This document shows positions 1 to 10,283 of a stretch of 64,000 nucleotides of DNA, in pieces; positions within the stretch are counted from its first letter, which is position 1; every line of letters begins with the position of its first letter. The notes below the pieces were generated by a model, which was not told where the DNA came from, searched no databases, and was given only the letters and a program-made list of their open reading frames with translations. Origin of the DNA: Actinoallomurus iriomotensis (GTDB taxonomy: Bacteria; Actinomycetota; Actinomycetes; Streptosporangiales; Streptosporangiaceae); NCBI RefSeq assembly GCF_030269445.1, contig NZ_BSTJ01000001.1:1637898-1701897 (forward strand). The letters run 5' to 3'. Position numbers and translations under genes: made by a program.

Positions 1-816
1 CTGCAGTGCGCTGAACGTGAACACGTTGCCGAGTCCCGTCACCGGCGGGTCGGAGTAACGCTGCAGCGAAGCGGTGTCACCGCTCGCGTACGCCTTGAAG
101 AAGCCCGTGAGGGGCTCCTGCAACTCGGATTCGAGCGCGGTATCGCGATCTTGATTGGTCGGCGGCAACGCCGCCCTCGGCGGCGCCGGAAGCGTCGCGG
201 GCCGCCCGGATATCGCCAACGCGCCGTCCTTCGCGTACACCGGGACGGCGAGCTGGAAGATTTTTCCGTTGGCCTGCACGAGCAGCGTCACGATCGCCCG
301 GTTGACGTCCTGCGCCTCGACCGAGGACACATGCGCCGACCGCAGCACCGACTTTCCGGTGTTGTTCCAGCCCAGCTGCGGGTCCACGCCGGGGGCGATG
401 AATTGTGCGAGCTGCCGTTGCCGGTCCGCCGCCGTCGCCGGGTCGTAATTCAGGTAGACGTCGGCGAAGGACAGCGCATAGGAAGAGGCCGCCTCCTGCG
501 GGAACGCCGGTTTATTCGACGAGGGCGCGGACGGCGTCGACGGCTGAGCCGTGAAGCGCTCGAACGGTGCCCTGATGCCGTTGACCAGCACCACGATGAT
601 AAAGGCCCAGAGGATGACACGGCCGGCGTAGATCCACCACCGTCCGCCGGAGCCTCCCCAGCCGCCGCGGTCACCACCACCGCCGCCGGACCCACGACGG
701 GCCTTGCCCCGCCGCCCCTTGTCGTCTGACTGATCCCAGGGGTCGGCGGGCGGGAATCCGCCCGGCGGGTAACCGGGCGTGCCGGCGTCTACAACGCCGG
801 ACGACCTGCGAGCCAT
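1..816 (-). CDS. TcpC-like conjugal transfer protein, 3' end cut by window
   Basis: An uninterrupted reading frame runs from an ATG at 816 to the window edge (272 codons; the C-terminus is missing). GGAGGG lies just upstream of the ATG. The first ~60 residues are Gly/Arg-rich and cytosolic, one membrane helix spans about residues 61-80, and an extracytoplasmic domain follows with the segment DPQLGWNNTGKSVLRS. This layout (short cytosolic tail, one helix, NTF2-like extracellular domain) and that segment resemble the TcpC family, inner-membrane components of Gram-positive conjugation machines that in actinomycetes usually sit with a VirB4-like ATPase gene. Transcription runs out of the window, so the partner genes cannot be seen. 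The family call is from memory of the pattern, and an unrelated secreted-domain protein is possible. Confidence 0.65.
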   Translation of the reverse strand, partial: MARRSSGVVDAGTPGYPPGGFPPADPWDQSDDKGRRGKARRGSGGGGGDRGGWGGSGGRWWIYAGRVILWAFIIVVLVNGIRAPFERFTAQPSTPSAPSSNKPAFPQEAASSYALSFADVYLNYDPATAADRQRQLAQFIAPGVDPQLGWNNTGKSVLRSAHVSSVEAQDVNRAIVTLLVQANGKIFQLAVPVYAKDGALAISGRPATLPAPPRAALPPTNQDRDTALESELQEPLTGFFKAYASGDTASLQRYSDPPVTGLGNVFTFSALQ

Positions 817-1006
817 CGTCCCTCCGCTCGCGCCGCCCCAGCCGGATCGGCGCGCGTCTTATCCATCTACTGGTGTTCGATTTACCACCTTAACCACGGC
901 GGTCAATTGTTCCAGTGTCGAGCGGAGATGCACAGCCCCGGCACGCGGTTGTGGATAACTCCTTGTGACGGGCAGTATTACCGGAAGGCGAGGTTTGTCT
1001 CGCTTC

Positions 1007-2086
<1,080 letters not shown>

Positions 2087-2122
2087 GGACGGCGAGTCTA
2101 CGGCCCCCGGCGCACGCGCCGG

Positions 2123-2746
2123 TCACCCGCCGGAGCCGCCCAGCCGCAAGGCCGCCTCCGCGTCGAGGGCGCGTACCGAGGAGGCCGGATCGCGCGCGCC
2201 GGTCACCGCGAGGCTCTCGAACGTCAGGCTGAACACCACGTTCCGCACCCGCGTGTACGCCGTGCAGCTCCCGGGCCCGCCGTCCGGAGGCGCGGCACAC
2301 GCCATGAACGTCTCGTCGCCGATCTTCAGCGGGGTGATCGCGGTGCCGGGTGCGTCCGCCTGCCGCCGCCGGAGGTCGTACTCGTCCTCGGCGTCCTCGA
2401 CGCTCGGCGGGTCGCCGGGCAGGGCCTCGACGCCGGCGGTGAGCCGCTCCCCGGCACGGCCCGGTTCGGTCCAGGAGCACTGGTATCCGCCGCCGTCGGC
2501 CACCGCGCCGGGCAGGTACGCGCCGACCTGGTCCTGGTCGAGCAGCGAGCACGCCGATGGCGTCGCGAGGCCGCCCTCCGGGGACGCGCCCGTGTACATC
2601 GCCCAGACGAGCCCTGCCACGAGCGCCGGGATGAGGACGGCCAGGATCACCACGGGCGCCCGGTCTCGCCGCCCGGCGGGAGGCGGGGGCGGCGGACGGA
2701 GTCCGGGCAGAGAGGCCGGAGTTCCCACGAACACCCCCAATGTCAT
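2123..2746 (-). CDS. membrane-anchored extracytoplasmic protein, tandem paralogue A
   Basis: 207 residues: a Pro-rich cytosolic tail, one membrane helix at about 31-51, then an exported domain. It is clearly paralogous to the next gene (2970-3659). Both contain RRRQADAPG-x3-I-x-PL-x2-GDE-x-FMAC, GSC-x2-YTR-x2-N-x-VF, FES, and RDPA-x3-R-L, and both keep paired cysteines that could form disulfides. The CSLLDQDQV opening of the exported domain recalls DUF3558-type cell-envelope proteins, but I do not recognise the family with confidence. The ATG at 2746 has a weak ribosome site, and the GTG a few codons later is an alternative start. It sits next to ychF, whose 5' flank was duplicated together with this gene. 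Confidence 0.75.
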   Translation of the reverse strand: MTLGVFVGTPASLPGLRPPPPPPAGRRDRAPVVILAVLIPALVAGLVWAMYTGASPEGGLATPSACSLLDQDQVGAYLPGAVADGGGYQCSWTEPGRAGERLTAGVEALPGDPPSVEDAEDEYDLRRRQADAPGTAITPLKIGDETFMACAAPPDGGPGSCTAYTRVRNVVFSLTFESLAVTGARDPASSVRALDAEAALRLGGSGG

Positions 2747-2808
2747 CGGTGCACGGGAGCGTAACGGAAGCCCCTGTCGCCGGGGACGATGATCGCGTCC
2801 ACATGCGG

Positions 2809-2937
2809 CCCGCGCGTCGTGCCGACAAGCCGGGCCGGCTTTGTCACGACGCGTTCATGGATGTTCTGGTCGTCGGTCTCGTCGTCGGTGCGTTGTCCGC
2901 TCCGATGGACAGGCTCACGGACGGCGAGTCTACGGCC
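2809..2937. repeat. duplication scar: 5' rmuC remnant fused to 5' ychF remnant
   Basis: Positions 2809-2890 match the rmuC promoter and first codons at 3730-3821: the segments CCCGCGCGTCG, CTTTGTCACGA, ATGGA-y-GTTCT and GGTCGTCGGTCTC are shared, in the same order, with a short deletion. Positions 2902-2937 match the ychF start region at 2069-2104 with one mismatch over ~36 bp (CCGATGGACA-r-GCTCACGG). The two remnants abut at about 2891-2901. This is the junction expected if a unit running from the first codons of ychF through the paralogue gene to the first codons of rmuC was duplicated in tandem. The remnant encodes no complete protein. Confidence 0.88.
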
Positions 2938-2969
2938 CTGTCGCGCCCGGACCGTCATCCGGCGGAGCG

Positions 2970-3659
2970 CTACCCGCCCGCCTGGTCAAGGTGCCGGGTG
3001 GCTTGCGCGGTGAGCGTCCGCACCACCAGTGCCGGGTCCCGCACGTTCCGCTCCTCGAAGCTCTCGAACTCCACCCTGAACACCTGGTTGCTCAGGCGCG
3101 TATAGGACTCACAGCTTCCTGCCGAACCCTTGGAAGCGTTGCATGCCATGAAGCTCTCATCGCCGTTCGACAGCGGAACGATCGTGACACCGGGCGCGTC
3201 GGCCTGTCGCCGTCTGACGCCGTACTGGTCCTCGGCGTCCTTGACGGTGGACCGGTCGAAGGTCTCCACGTACACGTGCACCCGCCCGGTGGTGTTGGTG
3301 CCGCTCGCCTCCCACGTGCACGAGGCCCCCTCCAGGCTCGGTTTCGGGCCGGCGCCCGGCACGTACACCTGGATCTGCGCCTGGCCGAGCAGCCAGCACC
3401 CTTCCGGGGCGTGCTTGAACCGGCCCTGCGACCTGCTGTGGTTCACGACGATCAGCACGACGCCGAGCACCACCACGACCAGGAACCCGGCGATCAGGAG
3501 GATCGCCGGCGCGGCCCCTCGCGATTTCCGCGGCGGAGCACCGGGCATGGGCGGGCCGGGAGGGCGCCCCGCCGGACCGGGGTACGGAGGGCCCGGATGC
3601 GGCGGCCCCTGGTAGGGCCCCGGACCGTACGGTGGTTGCACGAATGTCCCCTTGCTCAT
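2970..3659 (-). CDS. membrane-anchored extracytoplasmic protein, tandem paralogue B
   Basis: 229 residues: a Pro/Gly/Tyr-rich cytosolic tail (about 1-45), a membrane helix at about 49-72, then an exported domain with two or more cysteine pairs (GCWLLGQ, ASCTWE, FMACNAS, GSCESY). It shares the RRRQADAPG, GDE-x-FMAC, YTR-x-x-N and RDPA-x3-R signatures with paralogue A, while the tails differ in length and composition. The gene is divergent from rmuC, as expected for the original copy. No catalytic motif is visible, and the function is unknown. A surface sensor or an envelope accessory role is only a guess from topology. Confidence 0.8.
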   Translation of the reverse strand: MSKGTFVQPPYGPGPYQGPPHPGPPYPGPAGRPPGPPMPGAPPRKSRGAAPAILLIAGFLVVVVLGVVLIVVNHSRSQGRFKHAPEGCWLLGQAQIQVYVPGAGPKPSLEGASCTWEASGTNTTGRVHVYVETFDRSTVKDAEDQYGVRRRQADAPGVTIVPLSNGDESFMACNASKGSAGSCESYTRLSNQVFRVEFESFEERNVRDPALVVRTLTAQATRHLDQAGG

Positions 3660-3776
3660 CAGACGCCCGGAGCGTAGCGGACGAGCTCTTGGTCCGTGAG
3701 TGAGAGTTCCGCCCGCAGTGGCGCCTCACCCGCGCGTCGGGCCGACTTTGCCCGGCCGCTTTGTCACGATGCGGAG

Positions 3777-4991
3777 ATGGACGTTCTCCTCGGTCTGGTC
3801 GTCGGTCTCATCGTCGGTGCCGTCGCGGGGGTGGCGTGGGCCCGGAGCCGTACGGCGGCGATCAGCGCACGGGCCAAGGCCGCCGAGGAGAAGGTCGCCT
3901 ACGTCGAGGAGCGCCTCACCGAACGCTTCCAGGCGCTGTCGGCGCAGGCCCTGGACGCCAGCAACCAGCGATTCCTGGAGCTGGCCGGCACCCGCCTGGC
4001 CACCGCGAACGCCGAGGCCGCCGGCGAGCTCGACAAGCGCATCGCGCCGCTGAAGGACACGCTCGGCCGGGTCGAGGCGCAGCTGCGCGAGGTGGAGACC
4101 GGCCGCCGCGAGTCGCACGCGATGCTGGCCAAGCAGGTGGAGTTCGTCCGGCAGAGCTCCGACCAGCTCCGCCGGGAGACCCAGACCCTCGTACGGGCGC
4201 TGCAGCGGCCCGAGGCGCGCGGCCGGTGGGGCGAGCTCCAGCTGCGCCGCGTGGTGGAGATCTCCGGCATGACGCGCCACTGCGACTTCGACGAGCAGGC
4301 CACGGCCGACAGCGGGGTCCGCCCCGACATGGTCGTACGCCTCGCGGGCGGCAAGAACATCGTCGTCGACTCCAAGGTGTCCCTCGCGGCGTACCTGGAG
4401 GCGGCGGACGCCGATGAGTCCGTCGTCTGGAAGGCGCGGCTCGACGCGCACGCCCGGCACCTCCGCGACCACGTCGACCGGCTGGCGGCCAAGTCGTACT
4501 GGCGCTCCTTCAGCCCCGCGCCGGAGTTCGTGGTGCTGTTCGTGCCGGGTGAGGCGTTCCTGGCGCCGGCGCTGGACCGCGACCCCGGGCTGCTGGAGTA
4601 CGCGATGCGCCGCCGGGTGCACATCGCCACCCCGACGACGCTGGTCACGATGCTGCGGACGGCGCACTACGCGTGGCAGCAGGAGGCCCTGTCGGAGAAC
4701 GCCCGCGCGGTGTTCGAGCTCGGCCGGGAGCTGTACGAGCGGCTCGGCACGCTGGGCCGCCACGTCGACCAGCTCGGCAAGTCGCTGACGAACGCGGTCG
4801 TCGCCTACAACCGCACGGTGGGGTCGCTGGAGAGCCGGGTCCTGGTCACCGCGCGGCGGCTGAACGAGCTCGGCGTGACCGACGACGAGCTCGACCCGCC
4901 CGGCCAGGTCGGCGAGCCGGCCCGTTCCCTGTCCGCCGCGGAACTCGCCGATGACGCGGACGAGAACCGCCAGATTCGGCTGCTTCCCTGA
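3777..4991 (+). CDS. rmuC: DNA recombination protein RmuC
   Basis: 404 residues from the ATG at 3777. The N-terminus is a membrane helix (MDVLLGLVVGLIVG onward), followed by a long coiled-coil region to about residue 150 and the RmuC nuclease-like domain (GRWGELQLRRVVEISGM, then DSKVSL and VLFVPGEAF). RmuC limits inversions at short inverted repeats and is thought to act on DNA ends. An in-frame ATG lies 27 codons upstream, but the duplicated remnant at 2809-2890 conserves the 3777 ATG and the GVV/VVG helix, which supports 3777. It is divergent from paralogue B. Confidence 0.93.
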   Translation: MDVLLGLVVGLIVGAVAGVAWARSRTAAISARAKAAEEKVAYVEERLTERFQALSAQALDASNQRFLELAGTRLATANAEAAGELDKRIAPLKDTLGRVEAQLREVETGRRESHAMLAKQVEFVRQSSDQLRRETQTLVRALQRPEARGRWGELQLRRVVEISGMTRHCDFDEQATADSGVRPDMVVRLAGGKNIVVDSKVSLAAYLEAADADESVVWKARLDAHARHLRDHVDRLAAKSYWRSFSPAPEFVVLFVPGEAFLAPALDRDPGLLEYAMRRRVHIATPTTLVTMLRTAHYAWQQEALSENARAVFELGRELYERLGTLGRHVDQLGKSLTNAVVAYNRTVGSLESRVLVTARRLNELGVTDDELDPPGQVGEPARSLSAAELADDADENRQIRLLP

Positions 4992-5103
4992 TGCCGGTAA
5001 CGTCGTGTCGCGGGACGTGACCCGCCGAAGCGGGTTACCGTACGGTCAGAGGCGCTCGACTCTGGGACGGCTGGTGGCAACGGACACGCGCGGAGGCCCG
5101 AAG

Positions 5104-5652
5104 GTGGCATCTCCTCCCCCGGGAGGGAAACGCCGGCGGCGCCCGCCCTCCGGCCCGGCCGTCACGCTGACCGGCCGGGGCGGCATCGTCGTCGTGCTCG
5201 CCTCGACCCTCCTCGGCGCGGTCTTCGGCGGGCTGTTCGGCCTGCACGGGGCGCAGGGGTTCCTGTTCGTACTCGGCTGCCTGCTGGCGGTGGTGACGAC
5301 CCGCCGTACGGACCTGCTGGTCCTCGTGGTCAGCCCGCCGCTGATCTTCTTCTTCGTCTCCCTGGCCGGCGCGGCCATCGGCTCGTTCGGAGCGCGCTCG
5401 TTCCTGGTCAGCATGCTGCTCACCCTGGTCACGACGCTGACGTCGAACGTGCCGTGGCTGTTCGTCGGCGCGCTGCTCGTGGTGCTGATCGCCGTTCCGC
5501 GCGGCCTGCCGGCCAACCTGCGGGAGCTGCGCGCGAGCGTCGCCGAGGACAACCCGTTCCGCGGCCGCACGTCACTGCTCGGCCGCAAGAACGAGGACGA
5601 CGACCCGGTCCGCTGGGACGACCCCCCGGCCCCGGGCGCGTCCGCCGACTAG
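5104..5652 (+). CDS. polytopic membrane protein, DUF6542-like
   Basis: About 182 residues. The GTG at 5104 is chosen because GGAGG lies at 5092-5096 with 7-base spacing; upstream starts would overlap rmuC. A short basic N-terminus (KRRRR) is followed by roughly four hydrophobic helices and a cytosolic tail rich in acidic and basic residues (GRKNEDDDPVRW). It sits between ychF and ispH, the position of Rv1111c in M. tuberculosis as I recall it, and the layout fits DUF6542 proteins. No enzymatic motif is visible. The stop lies 5 bp from the convergent ispH stop. Confidence 0.75.
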   Translation: MASPPPGGKRRRRPPSGPAVTLTGRGGIVVVLASTLLGAVFGGLFGLHGAQGFLFVLGCLLAVVTTRRTDLLVLVVSPPLIFFFVSLAGAAIGSFGARSFLVSMLLTLVTTLTSNVPWLFVGALLVVLIAVPRGLPANLRELRASVAEDNPFRGRTSLLGRKNEDDDPVRWDDPPAPGASAD

Positions 5653-5657
5653 GAAAC

Positions 5658-6605
5658 TCAGGCGGACCGAAGGTCGCGGCGGAGTTCGTGGGGCAGGGCG
5701 AAGACCATGCGTTCGCGGACGGACTCGACCTCTTCCACCATGTCGAAGCCGTGGGCCGCGAGACGTTCGAGGACGCCGTCCACGAGCTCCTCCGGCACCG
5801 AGGCGCCGCTCGTCACGCCGACCGTGGTCACGCCCTCCAGCCACGCCGGGTCGATCTGGTCGGCGTAGTCGACCAGGTACGACGCGTCGGCGCCGTGGTC
5901 CTTGGCGACCTCGACGAGGCGCTTGGAGTTGGAGGAGTTCTCGGAGCCGACCACGATGACCAGCTGCGACTGGGCGGCGATCTCCTTGACCGCGACCTGG
6001 CGGTTCTGTGTGGCGTAGCAGATGTCGTCCGACGGCGGGTCGATCAGCTTGGGGAACCGGGCGCGCAGGGCCTCGACGGTCGCGGTGGTCTCGTCCACGG
6101 ACAACGTGGTCTGGGAGAGCCACACGACCTTCTCCGGGTCGCGGACCGTGATGTTGGCCACGTCGTCCGGCCCGTCGACCAGCTGGACGTGCTCGGGGGC
6201 CTCGCCGCTGGTGCCGATGACCTCCTCGTGGCCCTCGTGGCCGATGAGGAGGATGTCGTAGTCGTCGCTCGCGAACCGCCGGGCCTCCTTGTGCACCTTG
6301 GTGACCAGCGGGCAGGTCGCGTCGATCGTACGGAGGCTCAGGCCGGCGGCCTCGTCGTGGACGACCGGGGCGACGCCGTGGGCGGAGAACACCACGATGG
6401 CGCCCTCGGGGACCTCCTCGGTCTCGTCCACGAAGATCGCACCTCGCTCCTCGAGGGTCTTGACGACGTGGACGTTGTGCACGATCTGCTTGCGCACGTA
6501 GATCGGGGCGCCGTAGCGCTCGAGCGCCAGCTCCACCGTCTGGACGGCACGGTCGACGCCCGCACAGTAACCACGCGGCTTGGCCAGGAGAACGCGACGA
6601 GTCAT
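5658..6605 (-). CDS. ispH: 4-hydroxy-3-methylbut-2-enyl diphosphate reductase
   Basis: 315 residues from the ATG at 6605; the open frame extends 52 codons upstream, but the family begins at [17 protein letters not shown]. It catalyses the last step of the MEP pathway, reducing HMBPP to IPP and DMAPP with a [4Fe-4S] cluster. The cluster cysteines are C14 (RGYCAGV), C98 (DATCPLV) and C196 (DICYATQ); substrate-site features HGV, HEGHEE and SENSSNS are present. The ATG at 6614 is an alternative start. No clear Shine-Dalgarno is visible, so a leaderless transcript is possible. Confidence 0.97.
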   Translation of the reverse strand: MTRRVLLAKPRGYCAGVDRAVQTVELALERYGAPIYVRKQIVHNVHVVKTLEERGAIFVDETEEVPEGAIVVFSAHGVAPVVHDEAAGLSLRTIDATCPLVTKVHKEARRFASDDYDILLIGHEGHEEVIGTSGEAPEHVQLVDGPDDVANITVRDPEKVVWLSQTTLSVDETTATVEALRARFPKLIDPPSDDICYATQNRQVAVKEIAAQSQLVIVVGSENSSNSKRLVEVAKDHGADASYLVDYADQIDPAWLEGVTTVGVTSGASVPEELVDGVLERLAAHGFDMVEEVESVRERMVFALPHELRRDLRSA

Positions 6606-6764
6606 AGGCACCATGGTAGGCGGGATCGCGATGCGCGATCCGACCGCGGGGAAACCGGCCACGGCGCGTGAACGTCGCGACACCGTAGGGCAGAGTGTTC
6701 GTAGACACAACGTCGGGTACCGGCCGGTCCGTTTGTACCGGGCTGGAGAGAGCAGAAACAAACG

Positions 6765-7517
6765 ATGACACGATCACCACGCCAGCTCAGGGAACAGGTC
6801 AAGGACACCGTCAGCGAGCTGCCGATCCAGGCCGCCCGGTTGGCGGTCATGGGGGTCGGGCGGGCCCTGCTGCTCACCGACCGCCTGCGCAAGGACTACC
6901 GCGAGGCGCGCGAGTCCGGGCTGAGCCCCGTGCTGGGCCGGCTGAAGAACGACGCCGAGAACCTCACCGGCATGGTCGTCGGCAAGGTCGCCGGCAACGG
7001 CCGGACCGCCGAGCCGTCGAAGGGCCCGGCGGCCGGTGACTCGGAGATCTCCGTCGGCAAGCCGAAGCCGTCCGCGACCACACGCCCGCAGCGGCCCGCC
7101 GAGCGCCCGAAGCCGGCCACGGCCCCGCCGACCCGGCCCTCGGCCACCTCCCGTCCCAAGGCGGCGGGAAAGCCCGCGGCGGCCAGGTCGACGGCGGCCA
7201 AGCCCAGTCCGAAGCCGGCGCCGAAGCCCTCGCCCAAGCCGTCGCCGAAGCCGGCGGCCAAGGCCAAGCCCGCCGCGGCGGCGAAGGCCAAGCAGGCCGA
7301 GACGAAGACCACGCAGCCGAAGCCACGCGCCAAGGCGGCCGCGAACCTGCCGATCTCGGGCTACGACGAGGCGACGCTCGCCTCCGTACGCGCCCGGCTG
7401 CGGGGCCTGGACGCCAAGCAGGTCGGTGAGCTGCGCGACTACGAGCGTTCGCACGCCGCACGCGCCGACTTCCTGCGCATGTACGAGAACCGCATCGCCA
7501 AGCTGCGCGAAGGCTGA
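6765..7517 (+). CDS. Ala/Pro/Lys-rich protein of the ispH-xseA locus (lipid-droplet-associated-like)
   Basis: 250 residues in three parts: an N-terminal helical region with hydrophobic patches (about 1-80), a low-complexity linker of Lys-Pro-Ala/Ser repeats (about 85-190), and a compact C-terminus [18 protein letters not shown]...LRDYERSH...YENRIAKL. That C-terminal motif recurs in actinobacterial proteins encoded between ispH and xseA; I recall the Rv1109c position being annotated as lipid-droplet-associated, but similarity at the N-terminus is modest. The basic linker could bind nucleic acid or polyphosphate. No ribosome site is strong (GGAGAG is ~10 bases upstream). Divergent from ispH. 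Confidence 0.7.
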   Translation: MTRSPRQLREQVKDTVSELPIQAARLAVMGVGRALLLTDRLRKDYREARESGLSPVLGRLKNDAENLTGMVVGKVAGNGRTAEPSKGPAAGDSEISVGKPKPSATTRPQRPAERPKPATAPPTRPSATSRPKAAGKPAAARSTAAKPSPKPAPKPSPKPSPKPAAKAKPAAAAKAKQAETKTTQPKPRAKAAANLPISGYDEATLASVRARLRGLDAKQVGELRDYERSHAARADFLRMYENRIAKLREG

Positions 7518-7643
7518 GCGGTCGTCGCGACGCCGCCGATCCCGTACGGACCCGGCGGCTCTTTGGCATGCCACGGCGCGGACCGTCGCCTTGCCCGGGT
7601 ACGGCCGGTCATGCCGCGCGCGGGTTCTTCCTGGCCCGAGCCG

Positions 7644-8066
7644 TCACGAGCCGGCGAAAAGCTTCTCCAGGGCCGGCAGGGCGGCCTCGATGGAGGCGCG
7701 CTCGGCGTCGTTCAGCAGTGTCATGCGCCCCGCGAGGAAGGTGATCCGCTGTTCCCTCGCGTGCTGGAGGCGTTGGCGTCCCACCGGGGTGAGCTCGGCG
7801 GTGACCACCCGTGCGTCATCGGCCTCGCGTCCCCGGATGACCAGTCCGTCGCGGGCGAGGCGGCCGATCTGCCGTGTCATGGTCGGCAGCCGCACACCGT
7901 GCTCCGCGGCGAGATCGGACATCCGGCGCGAGCCGCCTTCGAGCGAGCCCATCACGAACATCTGCTGTGTCGTGATGGCCTGACCGGCGTTCGCGCGACG
8001 GAGCATGAGCACGATGTCGCGGATCTGCCGGTTGAAGCGTTCGGCGAGCGCACGGGGATCGGACAT
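7644..8066 (-). CDS. MarR-family transcriptional regulator
   Basis: 140 residues. The ATG at 8066 is preceded by AAGGAGGAAAGG, an excellent ribosome site that the longer open frame would translate. The winged helix-turn-helix spans about residues 45-95 (RRMSDLAAEHGVRLPTMTRQ, then the wing GREADDARVV), with flanking dimerisation helices. There is no obvious target operon beside it: the neighbours are backbone genes that lack it elsewhere, so it looks like a recent insertion between the Ala/Pro-rich gene and xseA. A dyad (8103-8115) in its upstream region suggests autoregulation. Confidence 0.9.
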   Translation of the reverse strand: MSDPRALAERFNRQIRDIVLMLRRANAGQAITTQQMFVMGSLEGGSRRMSDLAAEHGVRLPTMTRQIGRLARDGLVIRGREADDARVVTAELTPVGRQRLQHAREQRITFLAGRMTLLNDAERASIEAALPALEKLFAGS

Positions 8067-8102
8067 GACCTTTCCTCCTTCCAAGCTAGCAGAGCACCGC
8101 GT

Positions 8103-8115
8103 TTAGCTGGGCTAA
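8103..8115. promoter_or_regulatory. perfect dyad TTAGC-TGG-GCTAA upstream of marR
   Basis: A 5-3-5 inverted repeat in a locally AT-richer stretch, 37 bp upstream of the MarR start codon. The spacing and location fit an autoregulatory MarR operator. xseA starts 110 bp away in the other direction and could also be affected. Confidence 0.5.
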
Positions 8116-8224
8116 CTACGGAGTGTGGGGCTTACCACACGATCCGTCCAGCTCGGCTCGCCAGAACGGCCAGGCTCATCGCTCTCCGGCCCGCGCCGTC
8201 CCCGCCGGCCGTTAGGCTGCGCGC

Positions 8225-9439
8225 ATGGCGCTGGAGACCTCGCCGGAGTCGCCGACCCCGGTCCGTACCGTTCTGCAGCTCGTCGGCGGCTGGATCTCCA
8301 AGCTCGGGCGGATCTGGGTCGAAGGGCAGATCACCGAGCTGAACCGCCGCGCGGGCACGGTCTACTTCACCCTGCGCGACCCGGTCGCCAACGTCTCCGT
8401 GCGCGTGGTGTGCCCGCGCGCGGTCTGCGACGCCGGCGGCCCGGCCGTCGTCGACGGCGCCCGTGTGGTGGTGCACGCCAAGCCCGACTTCTACATCAAC
8501 CGCGGCTCGTTCGCGCTCTCGGCGTTCGAGATCCGCCCGGTGGGCGTGGGCGAGCTCCTGGCCCGGCTGGAGCGGCTCAAGCAGCTCCTCGCCGCCGAGG
8601 GCGTGTTCAGCGCCGAGCGCAAGCGTCCGCTGCCCTTCCTGCCCGGCACGGTCGGGCTGATCTGCGGCCGCGACTCCGCCGCCGAACGCGACGTGCTGGA
8701 GAACGCCCGCCGCCGCTGGCCCGCCGTCCGGTTCAAGGTGGAGAACACCGCCGTCCAGGGCACGTACGCGGCGGGCGAGGTGATCGACGCGCTGGGCCGG
8801 CTCGACGCCGACAAGGACGTCGAAGTGATCATCATCGCTCGTGGCGGCGGTTCCCTGGAGGACCTGCTCGCCTTCTCCGACGAGGCCCTCGTACGCGCGG
8901 TGGCCGCCGCCCGCACACCCGTGGTCTCCGCGATCGGGCACGAGCAGGACACGCCGCTCCTCGACTACGTCGCCGACGTGCGCGCCTCGACGCCGACCGA
9001 CGCCGCCAAGAAGACCGTGCCCGACGTGCGCGAGCAGCTCACGCTGGTGCGGCAGCTGCGCGACCGCGGCCGGCGCTGCCTGTCCGGCCGGGTCGAGCGG
9101 GAGGTGCAGTGGCTGGCGGGGGTGCGCTCGCGGCCGGCGCTGGCCGATCCGGTACGGGAGGTCGAGCGGCAGGAGGAGGGGGTCACCACCCTGCGCGACC
9201 GGGCACGGCGTTGCCTGGCGTCGGCCCTCGACCGCGCCGCGGATGACCTGTCCCACACTCGGGGCCGCCTCGTGGCCCTCTCCCCCGCCGCCACGCTTCA
9301 GCGCGGCTACGCCGTCGTCCAGCGCCCCGACGAGTCGGTCATCGGTGCCGCCGCCGACGTGAGCAAGGGCGACGAGTTGCTGATCCGCTTCCACGACGAC
9401 CGGATCACCGTGCGCGCGGAGGACGGCGGAACGGTGTGA
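8225..9439 (+). CDS. xseA: exodeoxyribonuclease VII large subunit
   Basis: 404 residues. An N-terminal OB-fold (about residues 20-110, [13 protein letters not shown]3-TVYFTLRD) is followed by the catalytic domain with [26 protein letters not shown] and [20 protein letters not shown]. With XseB it forms the single-strand-specific exonuclease VII. xseB is 845 bp downstream, separated by the Q-rich gene at 9553, whereas in many actinobacteria the two are adjacent. Confidence 0.97.
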   Translation: MALETSPESPTPVRTVLQLVGGWISKLGRIWVEGQITELNRRAGTVYFTLRDPVANVSVRVVCPRAVCDAGGPAVVDGARVVVHAKPDFYINRGSFALSAFEIRPVGVGELLARLERLKQLLAAEGVFSAERKRPLPFLPGTVGLICGRDSAAERDVLENARRRWPAVRFKVENTAVQGTYAAGEVIDALGRLDADKDVEVIIIARGGGSLEDLLAFSDEALVRAVAAARTPVVSAIGHEQDTPLLDYVADVRASTPTDAAKKTVPDVREQLTLVRQLRDRGRRCLSGRVEREVQWLAGVRSRPALADPVREVERQEEGVTTLRDRARRCLASALDRAADDLSHTRGRLVALSPAATLQRGYAVVQRPDESVIGAAADVSKGDELLIRFHDDRITVRAEDGGTV

Positions 9440-9552
9440 GCACCGCCTCACCAGGAGAAACTTCGTAACTTACCCGAGCACCCCCAGATCATGCCGATAA
9501 TGGTCGCTCACCTCATCCGTCACGTGCACCACATCTGTCGAAGGACTCCTCC

Positions 9553-10236
9553 GTGACTCAGCCCCCGTACCAGCAGCCGCCGTACCAGGGGCCCGGCCCC
9601 TACCAGCAGCAGGCCTACCAGCAGCCCGCCCAGGGGCACTACCAGGCGCCGTACCCGCAGCCCCAGCAGCAACAGCAGCCGTACGGACAGCAGTGGGGGC
9701 AGCCGCAGTACCAGGGCGCTCAGCAGGGCTACCAGCAGCCTCAGCAGCAATACCAACAGCAGCAGTACCAGCAGGGTCAGTACCAGCAGCAGCAATACCA
9801 GCAGTACCAGGCACCGCAGCAGGATGCCGGTCAGCAGGCCTACGGAGGGCAGTCCTGCCGGCTGTGCGGGAGCGGACCCGCCGCCAACGCGACGTTCCGC
9901 GCCGTGGTCGGCGCGGTGGTCATGCACACGATCTGGACGGCGCCCGGCCCGTACTGCCGCGACTGCGGCCTGCACACGTTCCGGCGGCTGACCGCCAAGA
10001 CGCTGACGGGCGGCTGGTGCAGCGTCCAGAGCATCGTGATGACTCCGATCTTCCTGCTGATGAACGTCAGTTCCCGCAGCAACGTCGCGAACCTGCCCGC
10101 GCCGCAGCCGCAGGGCGACGGACGCGCGCCGCTCGACCCGGGCCCGCCGGTGTTCCACCGCCCGGGCGCGTACCTCTACCCGGGCCTGGTGTTCCTCCTG
10201 CTGCTCCTGATCATCGTCGGAAACCTCAGCGGCTGA
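9553..10236 (+). CDS. Gln/Tyr/Pro-rich protein with four-Cys zinc-ribbon-like core and C-terminal helix
   Basis: 227 residues from the GTG at 9553 (AAGGA upstream). Residues 1-98 are low-complexity repeats of YQQ, PYQ and QQQ. C102-x2-C105 and C135-x2-C138 look like a zinc-binding four-Cys site, a hydrophobic stretch follows at about 161-171, and a strong membrane helix lies at 207-223. It is probably anchored in the membrane with the Q-rich tail in the cytosol. The repeat-rich DNA (CAG/TAC triplets) is prone to length change. It sits between xseA and xseB. The function is unknown; the prion-like composition suggests assembly or phase separation but proves nothing. Confidence 0.75.
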   Translation: MTQPPYQQPPYQGPGPYQQQAYQQPAQGHYQAPYPQPQQQQQPYGQQWGQPQYQGAQQGYQQPQQQYQQQQYQQGQYQQQQYQQYQAPQQDAGQQAYGGQSCRLCGSGPAANATFRAVVGAVVMHTIWTAPGPYCRDCGLHTFRRLTAKTLTGGWCSVQSIVMTPIFLLMNVSSRSNVANLPAPQPQGDGRAPLDPGPPVFHRPGAYLYPGLVFLLLLLIIVGNLSG

Positions 10237-10283
10237 CCGGCGGCTCGGCGCGGGCGGGGCGCGGTGCCCGTAGGGTGGTTCGG

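Noticed and set aside
450-695. Short minus-strand frame rich in Ala, Ser and Arg
   Set aside because: It lies in another frame of the larger TcpC-like gene that is open across 1-816 and has the better ribosome site and protein character.
3696-3776. Upstream in-frame start for rmuC
   Set aside because: The duplicated remnant at 2809-2890 conserves the 3777 ATG and the following helix but not the upstream start; no ribosome site favours 3696.
6770-7574. Leu/Arg/Gly-rich minus-strand frame opposite the Ala/Pro/Lys-rich gene
   Set aside because: Composition is the mirror of the Lys-Pro repeats; no ribosome site or domain.
9600-9830. CAG-rich tandem triplets as a possible repeat element or CRISPR-like array
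   Set aside because: The repeats are in frame and encode the Q/Y-rich protein tail; there are no regular spacers.
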